A stretch of 64,000 nt of DNA from Lepus europaeus. Lineage: Eukaryota > Chordata > Mammalia > Lagomorpha > Leporidae. Below the pieces are notes generated by a model. That model had not been told where the DNA came from, did no database searches, and was given only the letters and a program-made list of their open reading frames with translations. The stretch is taken from assembly GCF_033115175.1 (NCBI RefSeq), contig NC_084834.1:91717808-91781807 (forward strand), given 5' to 3'. The translations under genes and the position numbers were made by a program. Shown piece after piece: positions 33,027-44,303 of this stretch (position 1 is its first letter; every line of letters starts with the position of its first letter).

Positions 33027-33090
33027 TAAGGATATGAACTGGCATTTTTCAAAAGATGAAATACAGATGGCCAGAATATTGACAACACCA
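33027..33090 (+). repeat. L1 ORF2 fossil, continuation after CSINE
   Basis: TAAGGATATGAACTGGCATT then TCAAAAGATGAAATACAGAT encode the KDMNWHFSKDEIQ block of ORF2p. Confidence 0.75.
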
Positions 33091-34121
33091 GAGATGACTG
33101 TTATGAGAGGGTGCAGTGAAGAAGGAGGTGTCAAGTTGAAGATCAAAGGATTGGTCAACTCACTTGAGGACAGAATCTACCAGAGTCACTGCAAAACAGA
33201 TGAAAATGGCCAATCACATGTGAAATATTTTCTCAAGTCTTTTACAACCTTGGAAAGTGGGTATCATGATCTCTATTGGTTAAGAGAGTAAACAGGGGCT
33301 GAAAGGGTCTTTGCACTGTCCTCTGTGGTAGCCACTATCCATATCTGGCTGTTTATTTTAAAATTTAAATTAAACTGAAAACCAAGTTCCTCATTCATAC
33401 TAACCCTACTACAAATACTCAATAGCCACCTTTGTTTAATGGCTCCCACATTGGACAGCGCTGAATTACAAAACATTTCCTTTGTCACAGAGTGCTATTG
33501 GACATCCTAGTTTAAATAACTCAACCTGATCCCATGACTGGTAAATCATGGACCTGTGGTTTTAGGGCTGATTTGTTGGACTGCCAAGTCCCCTTTCCTT
33601 TAGCAGGAGAATGGGCACCAAATTCAGAGCTAACGGTGTCTTTGACAAGAACTCACTAAAGATGGTCCGACCAGGCTAGAACCAATCTGAGCCTGCAGAT
33701 GGATGAGCTGACGTCTTTAGCGCTCAAGTTGGTAATTCTGTTTGAAATGGGAGTCGTTGCTTAGCTTAGTCTGCTCACAGTGAGCATATGATTCATAATC
33801 TACTTTTGAGAAAAAGAGCGCAATTGCAAATTATATCAGACAACAGGTGTGACCCAGGACTACACTGAGCACACATCCACATGATGTTTGTATGGCACCA
33901 TGTGCAGCATAAATATACAAAAATTATTTTCAGTTTACCTTCTTATTTGCAAATCTGTACATAATTACGCTTTCAGAATAATTAAGACTATAAGGAAATT
34001 AAATATATCAGTTGTCCATTATTCAATGAACAATGAATAATGTTATAAATTAAAGGTAGAACAAGAGCTTTTATTTCATTAACTCAAATGAAAATATCGT
34101 CCAAAAATGACGTCTGTAATT
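33091..34121. other. Intergenic, no recognised gene
   Basis: No coding signal. A short MIR-like word is possible near 33,235-33,310 (GACCTCTATTGGTTAAG region) but is too weak to call. Confidence 0.4.
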
Positions 34122-34560
34122 TAGATATGGTTTGTCCTCCAGAGGCTCATATGCTGGCAGCTTGGTCCCCAGTATAGGAGTATTGAAAGGTGTGGACTCC
34201 TCCAGAAGTGAGGCCCACTGGGTGGTGATTACATCCTTGGGGCCAGCAACCACAAGAGGGAATAATGTTCAATGGAAGTGTGGAATAAGTCTCACAGGAC
34301 TGTATTTGTTACTGAACAGCAGGTTATTGTAAAGAGTTTGGCTTTGGCAGTTCACTCTCTGGCTGTGACTCTCATCATGTGAGTTCTCCCTTGCATGGAT
34401 TTCCACCATGTGAAACTTTATGCTATAAAGCCTTCACCAAAAACTGATGCTGGTGCCACACCTTGAACCACTCAGATTGTGTGCTAAATGAACCGCTCTT
34501 CTTTATAAAGCACCCAGCCTCAGGTGTTTTATGACAGAAACACAAACTAAAGTAGTGACT
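34122..34560 (+). repeat. MaLR LTR, MST-like, solo
   Basis: Begins TTTAGATATGGTTTGTCCTC, then GAAGTGAGGCCCACTGGGTG, TGGATTTCCACCATGTGAAA, CTTTATAAAGCACCCAGCCT and ends ACAAACTAAAGTAG. This order is that of MST-type ERVL-MaLR LTRs. No internal retroviral genes adjoin it. Confidence 0.7.
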
Positions 34561-34659
34561 AAGAAAATGTGCTACTGATGATGTTAAAACAGAATACTTT
34601 ATGGTCTTACGATCTTTGCACAGCAATCCTACAGCTTTTTGTTACCTCAGTGACCTAAT

Positions 34660-35070
34660 CTGTAAAACTAATTTCCTATTGCTACATAACAAATTGACCC
34701 AAAACTTAGGTGGGGCTTGGGTGGGTAAATCTGTCTCCAGGTGTCCCAGGAGGCTGCAATGAGGATGTTAGCTGGGGCTGCAGCCATCTCAAGGCTTGAG
34801 TGGGCTGTAGCATCTGCTTCCCAGCAGGAGGTTTTAGTCTTCATTCCACGGCATAGCTGCTGACTTCATCCCCCAAAAAATGATCACAGAAAATTACAGC
34901 AACCAAGATAGAAGCCGCAAGGCCTTTTATCACTCAATCGTGGAAATGAATACATCACTTCTGCCGTATACTACTGATTACACAGATGACAGCACATTTG
35001 GGAAGGACCCTTACTAGGGGCTTTGAGAGCCACTGATGTTTGAAGATTGGCTAGTCCAGGTACAAATTAT
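34660..35070 (-). repeat. Ancient repeat family B, copy 2
   Basis: ATTGCTACATAACAAATTGA, GGCTGCAGCCATCTCAAGGC, CACTTCTGCCGTATACTACT and GATTACACAGATGAC give the same order as an old LTR-like placental repeat and partly overlap the landmarks at 28,415. Family unresolved. Confidence 0.5.
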
Positions 35071-35268
35071 TTTTGTCTTGCATTCAAAAAGCAAAGAGGA
35101 GAATTGCCAAATGATTGATGACTAGATTTCAGATAGATGTTTGTATTATGAGCAAAGGGTTCTGATGAGCTCTAAAGTGCCTTACACTTTCAAATCCTAG
35201 AGAGGGGATTTTTTTTCTCATTGCATGAGAACACATTGCCTCTGCCATTCAGTTATAAATAATTGTTT

Positions 35269-35622
35269 CTTTTTTTTTCTTTCTTCTTCTTTTTTTTTTT
35301 TTTTTTTTTTTTGGACAGGCAGAGTAGACAGAGAGAGACAGAGAGAAAGGTCTTCCTTTTCCATTGGTACACCCCCCAGTGGCTGCTGCGTCTGGCGCAC
35401 CGCGCTGATCCAAAGCCAGGAGCCAGGTGCTTCTCCTGGTCTCCCATGCAGGTGCAGGGCCCAAGGACTTGGGCCATCCTCCACTGCAGAGAGCTGGACT
35501 GGGCCACAGCAGAGAGCTGGACTGGAAGAGGGGCAACTGGGACAGAATCTGGTGCCCCGTCCGGGACTAGAACCGCCGGTGCCGCAGGCGGAGGATTAGC
35601 CTATTGAGCCATGGTGCCGGCC
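35269..35622 (-). repeat. CSINE, reverse, young lineage, 14-bp target duplication
   Basis: Flanks ATAAATAATTGTTT at 35,255-35,268 and 35,623-35,636 are identical. A long T run follows the left flank. Near 35,485-35,530 the word GAGAGCTGGACTGG is duplicated, an internal rearrangement private to this copy. Confidence 0.95.
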
Positions 35623-35765
35623 ATAAATAATTGTTTAAGGAACTGTAGAAAAATGGTATTTGGGGATAAAAATGAAAGAAAAGAATTAAAGCAATATATG
35701 CTACTTGAACACATTTTATTTAGTTGAAAGTTAACTGAAACAATACCCTTAAAACCATCTTACTG

Positions 35766-36107
35766 GCTGGCACTGTGGCTCACTTGGCTAATCCTCCGCC
35801 TGTGGCGCCAGTACCCCGGGTTCTAGTCCCGGTTGGGGTGCCGGAATCTGTCCCAGTTGCTTCTCTTCCAGCCCAGCTCTCTGCTGTGGCCCAGGAAGGC
35901 AGTGGAGGATGGCCCAAGTGCTTGGGCCCTGCACCTGCATGGGAGACCAGGAGGAAGTACCTGGCTCCTACCTTTGGATAGGCGCAGCACCGGCCGTAGC
36001 AGCCATTAGGAGAGTGAACCAATGGAAGGAAGACTTTTCTCTCTGTCTCTCTCTCTCTCTCACTGTCTAACTCTGCCTGCCAGAAAAAAAAAAAAAAAGG
36101 AAAAAGA
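35766..36107 (+). repeat. CSINE, CACTTGGCTAATCC variant
   Basis: Head CTGGCACTGTGGCTCACTTG. The tail is an interrupted A run. ATCTTACTG occurs at 35,757-35,765 and 36,114-36,122, a probable target duplication. Confidence 0.92.
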
Positions 36108-36387
36108 AAAAAAATCTTACTGATGGTGGGGCATGACTCCTTTTGAAGTGCCCCCTTTTGAGTGAACACTGCATGAAGCGTCACCAATCTTACCCAGGTC
36201 CAAAAGACAGTGATAGTCCAAATCCATCAGAATCAGAGCTTGGGAGGTTATGAGACTTATTAAAGAAATATACTTGGATTGCAGCAGAGGTAGGAGGAGA
36301 ACCTGGCCTCCAATTTCCTAATCCAATGTTCTTGTCCAACTGGGCAAATTTGACCCACTTAACTGTTGCTGCCTCAGGATCCTGTAT

Positions 36388-36709
36388 AAAAGGCTTATTT
36401 ATTTATTTGAAAATCAGAGTTACACAGATAGAGAAGGAGAGGTAGAGCGAGAGAGAGGTCTTCCATCCATTGGTTCACTCCCCAATTGGCCGCAATGGCC
36501 GGAGATGCACCAATCCGAAGCCAGGAGCTTCTTCTGGGTCTCCCACACAGGTGCAGAAGCCCAAGGACTTGGGCCATCTTCTACTGTTTTCCTAGGCCAT
36601 AGCAGAGAGCTGGATTGGAAGTGGAGCAGCTGGGACTTGAACCAGTGCCCATATGGGATGCCAGTACTGCAGGCAGCAGGTTTACCCGCTACACCACAGC
36701 ACCAGCCCC
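36388..36709 (-). repeat. CSINE, reverse
   Basis: Opens GGCTTATTTATTTATTTGAA and closes CACCACAGCACCAGCCCC. The purine tract is irregular (GAGAAGGAGAGGTAGAGCGA). Confidence 0.9.
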
Positions 36710-37125
36710 ATGGAGATAATATTAAAGCTCATCTTGTTAAAGTTGGTGTGAAGATGACATCAGAGAAAGAAATGTTAAAAAAAAAAGCCAACAAAGTCCT
36801 TCTAGCAAGGAAATGTATGACCTGCTCTAGTTGTAAGCCTGATGCCACTGCTCTGTAGGGACAGCTGAGCCACAGTTTTACATTCAGGTCACTCACATGG
36901 AATGGAGGATGTAAGAAGGGGGTTGAGGTCAAGCCAAGAAAACAAGTCCAATGCAAGTCTTCAATCTGAAGGAATCTAAGAGAATATCATTAGGCACTTT
37001 GGGAGACAGAGAGAAGCAGATTTAAGTGGGCAAACAGGAGACATTAGTATTCATTCCCAAGGTGAGGTATTGCTCTCAGGGAAAGTTTTTTTTTTCCTGA
37101 AAACAGGTTTTAAAATTTTTCTTTT
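36710..37125. other. Intergenic, no recognised feature
   Basis: No gene or repeat seen; an A run at 36,777-36,786 and T run near 37,086 are the only simple features. Confidence 0.4.
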
Positions 37126-37440
37126 GGTGCCAGCACTGTGTTGTGGCAGGCAAAGCAGCCACCTGTATCACTGGAATCCCTTATGCACTGGTTCAAGTCC
37201 CCACTGTTCCACATCTGATCCAGCTCCCTTCTAATGCACCTTAAAACAGTGGAAGACGGCCCAAGTTCTTGGGCCCCTGCACCCATGTGGAAGACCCATA
37301 TGAAGCTCCTGGCTTCAGCCTGGTCCAGCCCTGGCCACTCTGTCCATTTGGGAAGTTAACCAGCAGATGGAAGATCTCTCTCTTCTCTTTCTGCCTCTCC
37401 CTCTCTGTAACTCTGACTTTCAAATAAATAAATAAGCCTA
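37126..37440 (+). repeat. CSINE, diverged
   Basis: Head GGTGCCAGCACTGTGTTGTG, tail CAAATAAATAAATAAGCC. AAAATTTTTCTT (37,112-37,123) and AAAATTTCTT (37,441-37,450) are probable eroded flanks. Confidence 0.85.
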
Positions 37441-37599
37441 AAAATTTCTTCGATTATTTTTGTATTCTTTTCATTTTTACATAAATAAATGTAATGTGGC
37501 AAGATAATGATTTCAATTTTTAGTAGTGATTTTAAAAAATGATTCCAATTCTTATAATGTGACATTCTAAAAAAACCCAGAACTTTGGAGAAAGTAAAA

Positions 37600-37935
37600 A
37601 GATCTATGGTTGGTAGGGGCTGGAGGGGAGAGCTTAGAGGATTTTAAGGGCAATGAAACTATTCTGTATGATACTAAGATGGTGAATGCATTTGCCATAG
37701 CCTATAAAATGCACAACACCAAGAGTGAACCTACGGGAAATATGGACTTGGGCTGCTGCTGCTGTGTCAGTTTGGGTTCATCAGTTACAGCAAATGCACA
37801 CTCAGGCACAGGATGTTAATAGTCAGGGTGGCCATGCATGCATTGCAGAGGAAGGAATATGGGAACTCTCTGTACTGTCTGCTCATTTTTGCTGTAAATG
37901 AAAAACTGCTCTAAAAACTAAAGTCTATCTTTTGG
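37600..37935 (+). repeat. Ancient L1-type 3' end
   Basis: GGTTGGTAGGGGCTGGAGGG, AACTATTCTGTATGATACTA, GCACAACACCAAGAGTGAAC and AAACTGCTCTAAAAACTAAA keep the order of a common old L1 3' terminal segment. Confidence 0.55.
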
Positions 37936-37939
37936 TTTC

Positions 37940-38140
37940 TTTCTTAAACTTCTATTATGAAATTTTTAAAAATTACAGAAGTAGAAAACGAATCCATCAA
38001 GCCAGTTTCAAAAATTATCAATGTGTGGGCCATTTGGTTTAATCTGTACAGCCACTCATTTCTCCCCATGGTCTCCTCTGGGTTATTTTGGAGCAAATGT
38101 GTTTTATCAAACCATCTCATCAATTCAGGTTCATTTCAAG
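37940..38140 (+). repeat. Ancient repeat family A, copy 3
   Basis: TTCTATTATGAAATTTTTAA, ACAGAAGTAGAAAACGAATC, AAAAATTATCAATGTGTGGG and TATTTTGGAGCAAATGTG parallel the copies at 9,580 and 27,770. The most decayed of the three. Confidence 0.5.
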
Positions 38141-40004
38141 GGGCTGAAAAAGTTCAGAACTAAGCATCAGCCAAGGACTCATTGTTACAAACCTCAAAAG
38201 CTTGTCCATTTTCCTTATTATGCAATAATAGTAAAAAAGGGAACTTCAAAATTATTTCAGTCTAAAGTCACCAAAACAAGTCATGTGAATTAATTTGACA
38301 TGAATTATTTTATTGCGTTTTGCTTTCAGATTTCTTCCTTTTATGTGTGAACATTTTGAATCTATGGTATCTCCATTTTTCCCAACCTCCAAATTTAATT
38401 TTATTCATGCCTTCCAAACAAAATAGATTCGTAAAAATTGAGAGATATCACGAGCCCAGTGCTGATGAAGTAATTAATTTACAAAAGCTTTAGAAGGGAA
38501 CAAATAAAATATTACAGAAATCCATCTATGACCCTCTAACAAGTCTGAAGAGCTAAAGAAAGCTCAGGCTTCCACTACTATATTTTCTTTGGTACCAGGA
38601 CATCTCTTTATGAGCACGGCTCTTATGCACTTCTCAAGGAAGCTATTGTGAGCACAGCGTGGCCAACAGCCCTGGAATGCTGAAGGCAGTGATCTGAGCT
38701 TCCTCAGGGACTGGCTCAGTAACTTCATACGATCTGCTTAGGCACAATGACAACCGCATCACCGATAAATAAGGGCAGAGCTGAAGAACTTTCTGATAAA
38801 TATTATTATAGGTCATCTTGCAACAGACATGCCTATCAAAAGGTGGTGTATTAAATATCACGCGTATCACCACCACCTACCAAGACTCCACTTAAACTAC
38901 AGTAAGGGAACTAAAGATATAAATTCCAAAGAATAGGGGAAATGGGAGATGAAAAAGAAGAAAGAAAGGAAGTGGAGATGAGAACAGAGCAGATGCGACG
39001 TCAGCAAAAGTTTGGAAGCTGGCAAGAAAATGGATGAATCAAACTGCAGCAGGTCAGAGAATGTCAAAATTGTATTTTTGCCAGGAAGAAAAGTCAATAA
39101 AAAGTAAGGTGTTTTTCACTACAGAGTGCTTCCACCTCTTACTCTTGCCACTGAAAGGCTTTGCTAATGTCCCACACCAGGCCCATCTGTAGACGGGCTG
39201 ATAGGAGTAGAGCTGATGTTGGGGGTTCAAGATTTCCTTGCATACTCTGAAGTCAGGCTGTTGTCACTGCCCATTCTGGCAGAAGACAAGTTGTCTATTT
39301 GAACCACAGAGTTCATGGACTTGGAGACATCAGACACTGCTGAAGGCAGTGGTAAGATACCCAATCGAAAACCAGCATGGAAATCCACATCTTTAAACAG
39401 GAGACCTTGAAATCTCCCTGCATTGCCAACCTCCTTGTGGCCTCCACAATATGAGAAGCAGGCATAAAACCATAAGCAGAAGATTGGAAATTCCTCCCTT
39501 AAGAAACTGACCAAATCGAAAAGGGAAAAAAGGCATTTGTGTTCAGAGACCTCAGCTCGATCATGTGGTGATGAAATCCCCGTCAGCAAGGCACAGGGGT
39601 TCCAGCGACCTTCTGGTTGCACTGTTCCTGGCTGCAGAGCTCCAGAGAAGGCCTCCCTGACTATCCCAGAGGCTTCCTGAACCACTCGACAGACTATCAC
39701 AAGCTTCGGTGTGAACCAGCCAGAGGAAAATCTGTTATCTACGACTACGAATTATGACAAATACTGCCGGGTGGAAAGTGGGATGCTAGCCAGATATCAA
39801 AATTATCAAGTGTATCAAGCTTCAAGGTACATTATTACACACAAAAAAGAAAAGATGCAGACAATGTGTGGTTTTTAAAAGCAAATAACATTAAATATGT
39901 AATAAGGGCCCTTTGTTTCACAGAAATAAACTCACTGGCAAAGCCTCCAAGTGTTGCTATATCTTGGGAGCCTGATTGTCATAGTGGGAATAACAGAACA
40001 CTAG
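38141..40004. other. 1.9-kb block without recognisable repeats
   Basis: No SINE or LINE identified. A minus-strand frame of 157 codons at 39,227-39,700 is the longest open frame here outside repeats and the CpG island, but it has no family resemblance, no splice context and ordinary composition. It may contain unrecognised old LTR sequence. Confidence 0.35.
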
Positions 40005-40200
40005 CTTTAGGCAGACCTGTGTTCCAACTTTGGTCTTGTTGATTACTCTTTGTTAAGTCTTTCATAAATTTTTTAACATTGCCTTCTCTGAAGCTCATTT
40101 TAAGCACATGTAGAATAATAACATTATCTCTGTTGTTGTAAATATGAAGAGGAAGTGGGGTTAAAGCTTCGAGTGTCTGGCCTACAGTAGGCTCTCAGTG
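40005..40200 (-). repeat. MIR SINE fragment
   Basis: TTTAGGCAGACCTGTGTTCC, then GTTAAGTCTTTCATAAATTT, GTAGAATAATAACATTATCT and GTCTGGCCTACAGTAGGCTC follow reverse-MIR order. Confidence 0.6.
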
Positions 40201-40884
40201 GATGGTATCTGACTTAGCTACTGTATTCCCCCTTGTCTGACCATGCAGATGGAAAACTCCAAACCCTGCTGCGGTTTACATGGTCTGAGTTTGAGGAAGT
40301 GGAGGAAGGTTGGAGTAAGTGATGGGACTGGTTCTCTACCCTGCAGCAGAGAGTAGGCACCTGGCAATTATCACTGGCTATGGAACCCCAGAATTTGAAA
40401 AACAAACTTAACTGATGTTTCTTTCCTCTACTTGACTCATTTCCAGGAAGGTCTGACGAGCTCCAACTGTACCCCAACCAGTAGTGGGAGAGGAGTCTTG
40501 GGGAATGAGGACTGAACTCAAAACTCTGCAGCCTGAGGCCGTGTGAGTTTGTGTCTAGTTAGGATGGGCAATGTAAGTGGAGTATCTGGGAAACCAGCAA
40601 CAAGCAGGCGGATCACATAGACACCACCGACAGTCTGTGGCACAGAGATATGACACTGCCACATGAAACCACTGCTTGAGAGTCTGGATCTCACAAAGAT
40701 AGAATTAGGAAAAAAATCCTGCACGTAATGTGATCCTTAAAAGCTGTGCTTGGAAAAAGGCTTATGATATACTAATAAGTGAAGAGGAGAGGTACTAAAA
40801 TGCAGTGGATGGAGATTACACATCTCTATCTCTATCATCTATCTATTGATCAATCTATCTTTCTATATACAGAGAGTCATTTTT
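40201..40884. other. Intergenic, no recognised gene
   Basis: No gene or named repeat. A tetranucleotide-like run (CTATCTCTATCATCTATCTA) lies at 40,825-40,865. Confidence 0.4.
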
Positions 40885-40900
40885 AAAAGCTGTGGATCAG

Positions 40901-41234
40901 GGGGCCGGTGCCATGGCTCACTTGGTTAATCCTTTACCTATGGTGCTGGTATCCCATATGGGCACTGGTTCCAGTCCCGGTTGCTCCTCTTCCAGTCTAG
41001 CTCTCTGCTGTGGCCCGGGAGGGCAGTGGAGGATGGCCCAAGTGTTGGGCCCTGCACCCGCATGAGAGACCAGGGGAGGCACCTGGCTCCTGGCTTCGGA
41101 TCGGCGCAGCACTGGCTGTGGCGGCCATTTGGGGAGTGAACCAGTGGAGGGAAGACCTTTCTCTCGCGCTCTCTCTCTCTCTCGCTCTCTCTCTCTCTCA
41201 CTGTCTATAACTCTACCTGTGGAAAAAAAAAAAA
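40901..41234 (+). repeat. CSINE, first of two at one target site
   Basis: Head GGGGCCGGTGCCATGGCTCA, CT/CG-interrupted run at 41,159-41,200, pure A tail. The flanking word AAAGCTGTGGATC (40,886-40,898) recurs as AAAGCTGTGAATC at 41,236-41,248. Confidence 0.93.
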
Positions 41235-41248
41235 AAAAGCTGTGAATC

Positions 41249-41580
41249 CAGGCAGCGCTGTAGCGCATCAGGTTAACGTCCTGGCCTGAGGCACCGGCAT
41301 CCCATATGGGTGCCGGTTCGAGACCTGGCTGCTCCACTTCCGATCTGGCTCTCTGCTACAGCCTGAGAAAGCAGTAAGAAGATGGCCCAAGTCCTTGGGA
41401 CCCTGCATCAACATGTGAGACCTGGAGGAAGCTCCTGGCTCCTGGCTTCGGATTGGCACAGCTCCGGCCTTTGCAGCCAACTGGGGAATAAACCATCGAT
41501 GGAAGACCTCTCTCTCTCTCTGCTCCTCCTCTCTCTGTGTAACTCTGACTTTCAAAGATATAAATAAATCTTTTTTAAAT
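41249..41580 (+). repeat. CSINE, second at the same target site
   Basis: Head CAGGCAGCGCTGTAGCGCAT with AAATAAATC-type tail. Its left flank is the right-hand duplication of the previous CSINE and its right flank is AAAGCTGGGGATC at 41,581-41,593, so the same target word appears three times. Confidence 0.92.
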
Positions 41581-41593
41581 AAAGCTGGGGATC

Positions 41594-42463
41594 TTATAAA
41601 AGACTAGAGTGGAGTATGCCAAGAGATAAGCAATTGTAAACTTGAAGTTATGAGATTTGGGGGTGCCTTACTTTATTTTTATGTTTTCCTATGTTTCCCA
41701 AAAATTTCCCCATGAGTATATGTTGTCTTTATAGTCAATATTACATACTTTTCACTTTTCTAAGTGAGAATTTTCCAAGATCACAAGGAAATCCAAATCC
41801 AGGAAAAAAAAAAAAAGACTCTAATTACCATAGAGGTTAAGTGTTAATCAATCGACAAACCAACTAAAATATTCTACAATTCACTTCAGTTTTGACCAAG
41901 TTGGGGGAAACAAAGCAATATACTATAAACATTGAAACTAAGCTGCAACAAATAAGCCTGAGGCTGCAAATGTTCCTGTCATTTCCGAAGTCCTGAGATT
42001 GCTTTGTGGGCCTTGGTTCTTGGTTTAGATAAGGGTTTTCCAGACGGTTTCTGGGTGAGCCAGCAGGATAGTGAAAGTTGTAGCTCCAGTGTCCAACAAT
42101 TCTTATTTTTCTTTCGGCTTCACACAGAAAGCTGATACTCTGGATTCATTCTTTGAATTGCAAGACTCAAGCAAACGAAAACAGAAAACTTTTGGTGATA
42201 AGCATACTGAAATGAGCTTGGAGGAGTTAGGCTTAGTATCTGGGTTTAACTTCCTCCTTGAAAGAATTACTTTTTGTGCTTATGAGTTTTTCAGAACACA
42301 AATTATTGTGGCACTGTGAGCAGCCTGTGAAAACAGGAATAGCATGTTTATGTGATAACATCTTACTAGATACAATTCAGATAACACTTCCTTTCCCTGC
42401 TCAGTGGAGCCAGTTGTATTTCAGGATGCATGATTAAAACTGCTAATTAGAATGATAACGAGT
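41594..42463. other. Intergenic, no recognised gene
   Basis: AT-rich to about 41,900, then mixed. No coding or repeat signal that I can name. Confidence 0.4.
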
Positions 42464-42764
42464 GGGACCAGCGCTTTGGCACCAGCAGTTCCGGCATCCC
42501 ATATAGATACTGGTTCAAGTCCCAGTTGCTCCATTTCTGATCCAGCTCCCTGAAAATGGCACCCAGGAAAGCAGTGGAAGATGGCCCAAGTGCTTGGGTC
42601 CCTGCTACCCAGGTGTGAGACCTGGATGAAACTCCTGGCTCCTGGCTTTGGCCTGGTCCAGTGCTGGCCGTTGCAGCCATCTATCAGCAGATGGAAGATT
42701 ATCTCTCTGCTTTCTCTCTGTAACTCTGCCTTTCAAATAAATAAATAAATCTTTAAATAAAAAC
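42464..42764 (+). repeat. CSINE with deleted A-box region
   Basis: It starts GGGACCAGCGCTTTGGCACC and passes straight to GCAGTTCCGGCATCCCATAT, missing the tRNA-like CAGTGGGTTAA segment. The tail AAATAAATAAATAAATC is intact. Confidence 0.87.
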
Positions 42765-42837
42765 AAATATTAACAAATCTTAAATGCTGGTTATGTAGAT
42801 AGAAAATATTTGTTACATTAAAAATTTCACACCAACA

Positions 42838-42990
42838 CTATGAGGTCTATAACATTCAAGTTTGCCAATGAGGAAACAGATTTATGGAGATTACATATTT
42901 TGCCAGAAGCCACACATCAAGGAAGTGAAAGAGGCAGAATTACAAGACAGGGCTGCTGCGTGGGAATCCAGCACTCACCCCAGTCAGCTG
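42838..42990 (+). repeat. MIR SINE fragment
   Basis: CCAATGAGGAAACAGATTTA, CCAGAAGCCACACATCAAGG and AAGAGGCAGAATTACAAGAC match the MIR core (GATGAGGAAAC, then GGTCACACAG, then GGCAGAGCTGGGATT) with divergence. Confidence 0.65.
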
Positions 42991-43599
42991 TTAGAAACCA
43001 GCCACTCCAGATGCACAAATTGTCTGGTTATGTCTCACCACCTCTGTTTCCCAACACCTGCCTCTGCCATCTCCACTATCGCCCGTTTTCACTCTGGCAA
43101 TTTTGTCAGGGCAAATCTAGAAGTACTGCAAAGTTGACTCTCCTGAGGTCAGAAAATAGACAATTCCATTAAAGTAGGTGTGTTCAGATCAAGATTCTAA
43201 ACAGACCAAGAGAAACTTGCTCTTTAAAGTACTACTGTAAAATAAACCATGCATTTCTGTGGCAATGAAGTATATGTGTATGTGTGTGTGTTAATCTGGG
43301 GAAATTTATATTTCTTGATATTTGGTTTGGAGAGGCACATAAAAATACACTCCTGCAAAGAGCCTTCCTGAACTGAGGAGTCAGAAAATAGAGAATGAAA
43401 AGATTAAAGGACTACATGGAATTTATTATGAAACACAGAACGCTTTACTTAAAATGAGTGAGTAGAAGAAAGCTCAAATAATATTATGAAATTTTTTTTT
43501 TAAAAAAAAGTTGCTTTAAGCAATCATAACACAATGTGCAAGGAAATTTGATTAAGGTGATTTAATCTAAAAAAAGATGAATTGAATTGTATTTTTAAA
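42991..43599. other. Intergenic, no recognised gene
   Basis: No gene or repeat seen, apart from a short TG run near 43,272-43,290 and a T/A run at 43,491-43,508. Confidence 0.4.
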
Positions 43600-43839
43600 G
43601 AAATTCAGGTTTTAATTAATTAACTTGAAAGAGAATCAGACACAGAAAGAGATCTCACATCTATTGGGTCATTCCCCAAACACCTGCAATAGCTAGGATG
43701 GGACAAGACCAAAGGCAGGAGCCAGGAACTTAATTCAGGTCTCCCACATGGATGAAAAGGACCCAAGCACCTAAGCCATCACCTACTGCATCCCAGGGTG
43801 AGCATTAGTGGGAAGCTGGAATGAGAAGTATAGCCAGGA

Positions 43840-43861
43840 AAAAAAAAAAAAAAGAAGAAGA
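43840..43861. mobile_element. Poly(A)-only insertion with 16-bp target duplication
   Basis: About 15 A followed by GAAGAAGA-type bases lies between two identical copies of AGAAGTATAGCCAGGA (43,824-43,839 and 43,862-43,877). This is the structure expected when L1 machinery inserts only a poly(A) tail. Replication slippage is less likely because the duplicated unit is not repetitive. Confidence 0.75.
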
Positions 43862-43926
43862 AGAAGTATAGCCAGGACTCAACCCAGGCACTCCAATATG
43901 GGATGTGGGTGTCCCACGCAGTGTAT

Positions 43927-44261
43927 TTTTTTTATTTTTTAATGACCCATTTAGTTAATTGGAAGGCAGAGTTGCAGAGAGGAAGAAAAACAGAGAGACA
44001 AGAGAGAAGGGCCATCCATCCGATGGCTCATTCCCCAAATGGCCACAACAGCTGGGACTAGACCACACAGAAGCCAGGAGCCAGGAGCTTCCTCCAGGTC
44101 TCCCTCATGGGCACAGGGGGCCTAAGCAACTGGATCATCCTCTGCTGCCTTCCCAGGCACACCAGCAGGGAGCCTGATCAGAAGTGGAGCAGCCAGGACT
44201 CCAATATGGGATGCTGGAGCTGCAGGTGGTGGCTTACATCCCTACACAGTGCTGGCCCTTG
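43927..44261 (-). repeat. CSINE, reverse, nested in older CSINE
   Basis: It opens with a T-rich tail and AGTTAATTGGAAGGCAGAGT, and closes CACAGTGCTGGCCC. Flanks GCAGTGTATT (43,918) and ACAGTGTCTT (44,265) are similar, and the host CSINE resumes on the far side. Confidence 0.88.
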
Positions 44262-44303
44262 ACACAGTGTCTTAGCAATGAACCAAATGCCCACCAGTGA
44301 AGG

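Larger units (their letters stand above)
43600..44303 (-). repeat. Old CSINE, reverse, interrupted by a younger CSINE
   Basis: Present as 43,600-43,924 and about 44,262-44,303 (head end AGCAATGAACCAAATGCCCA). Inside the first part the word AGAAGTATAGCCAGGA is duplicated around an A-rich 22-nt insert (43,840-43,861), listed separately. Confidence 0.85.

Noticed and set aside
39227-39700. 157-codon minus-strand ORF as a novel gene
   Set aside because: No recognisable domain, start context or splice signals, and ordinary composition. A frame of this length is expected by chance in 64 kb.
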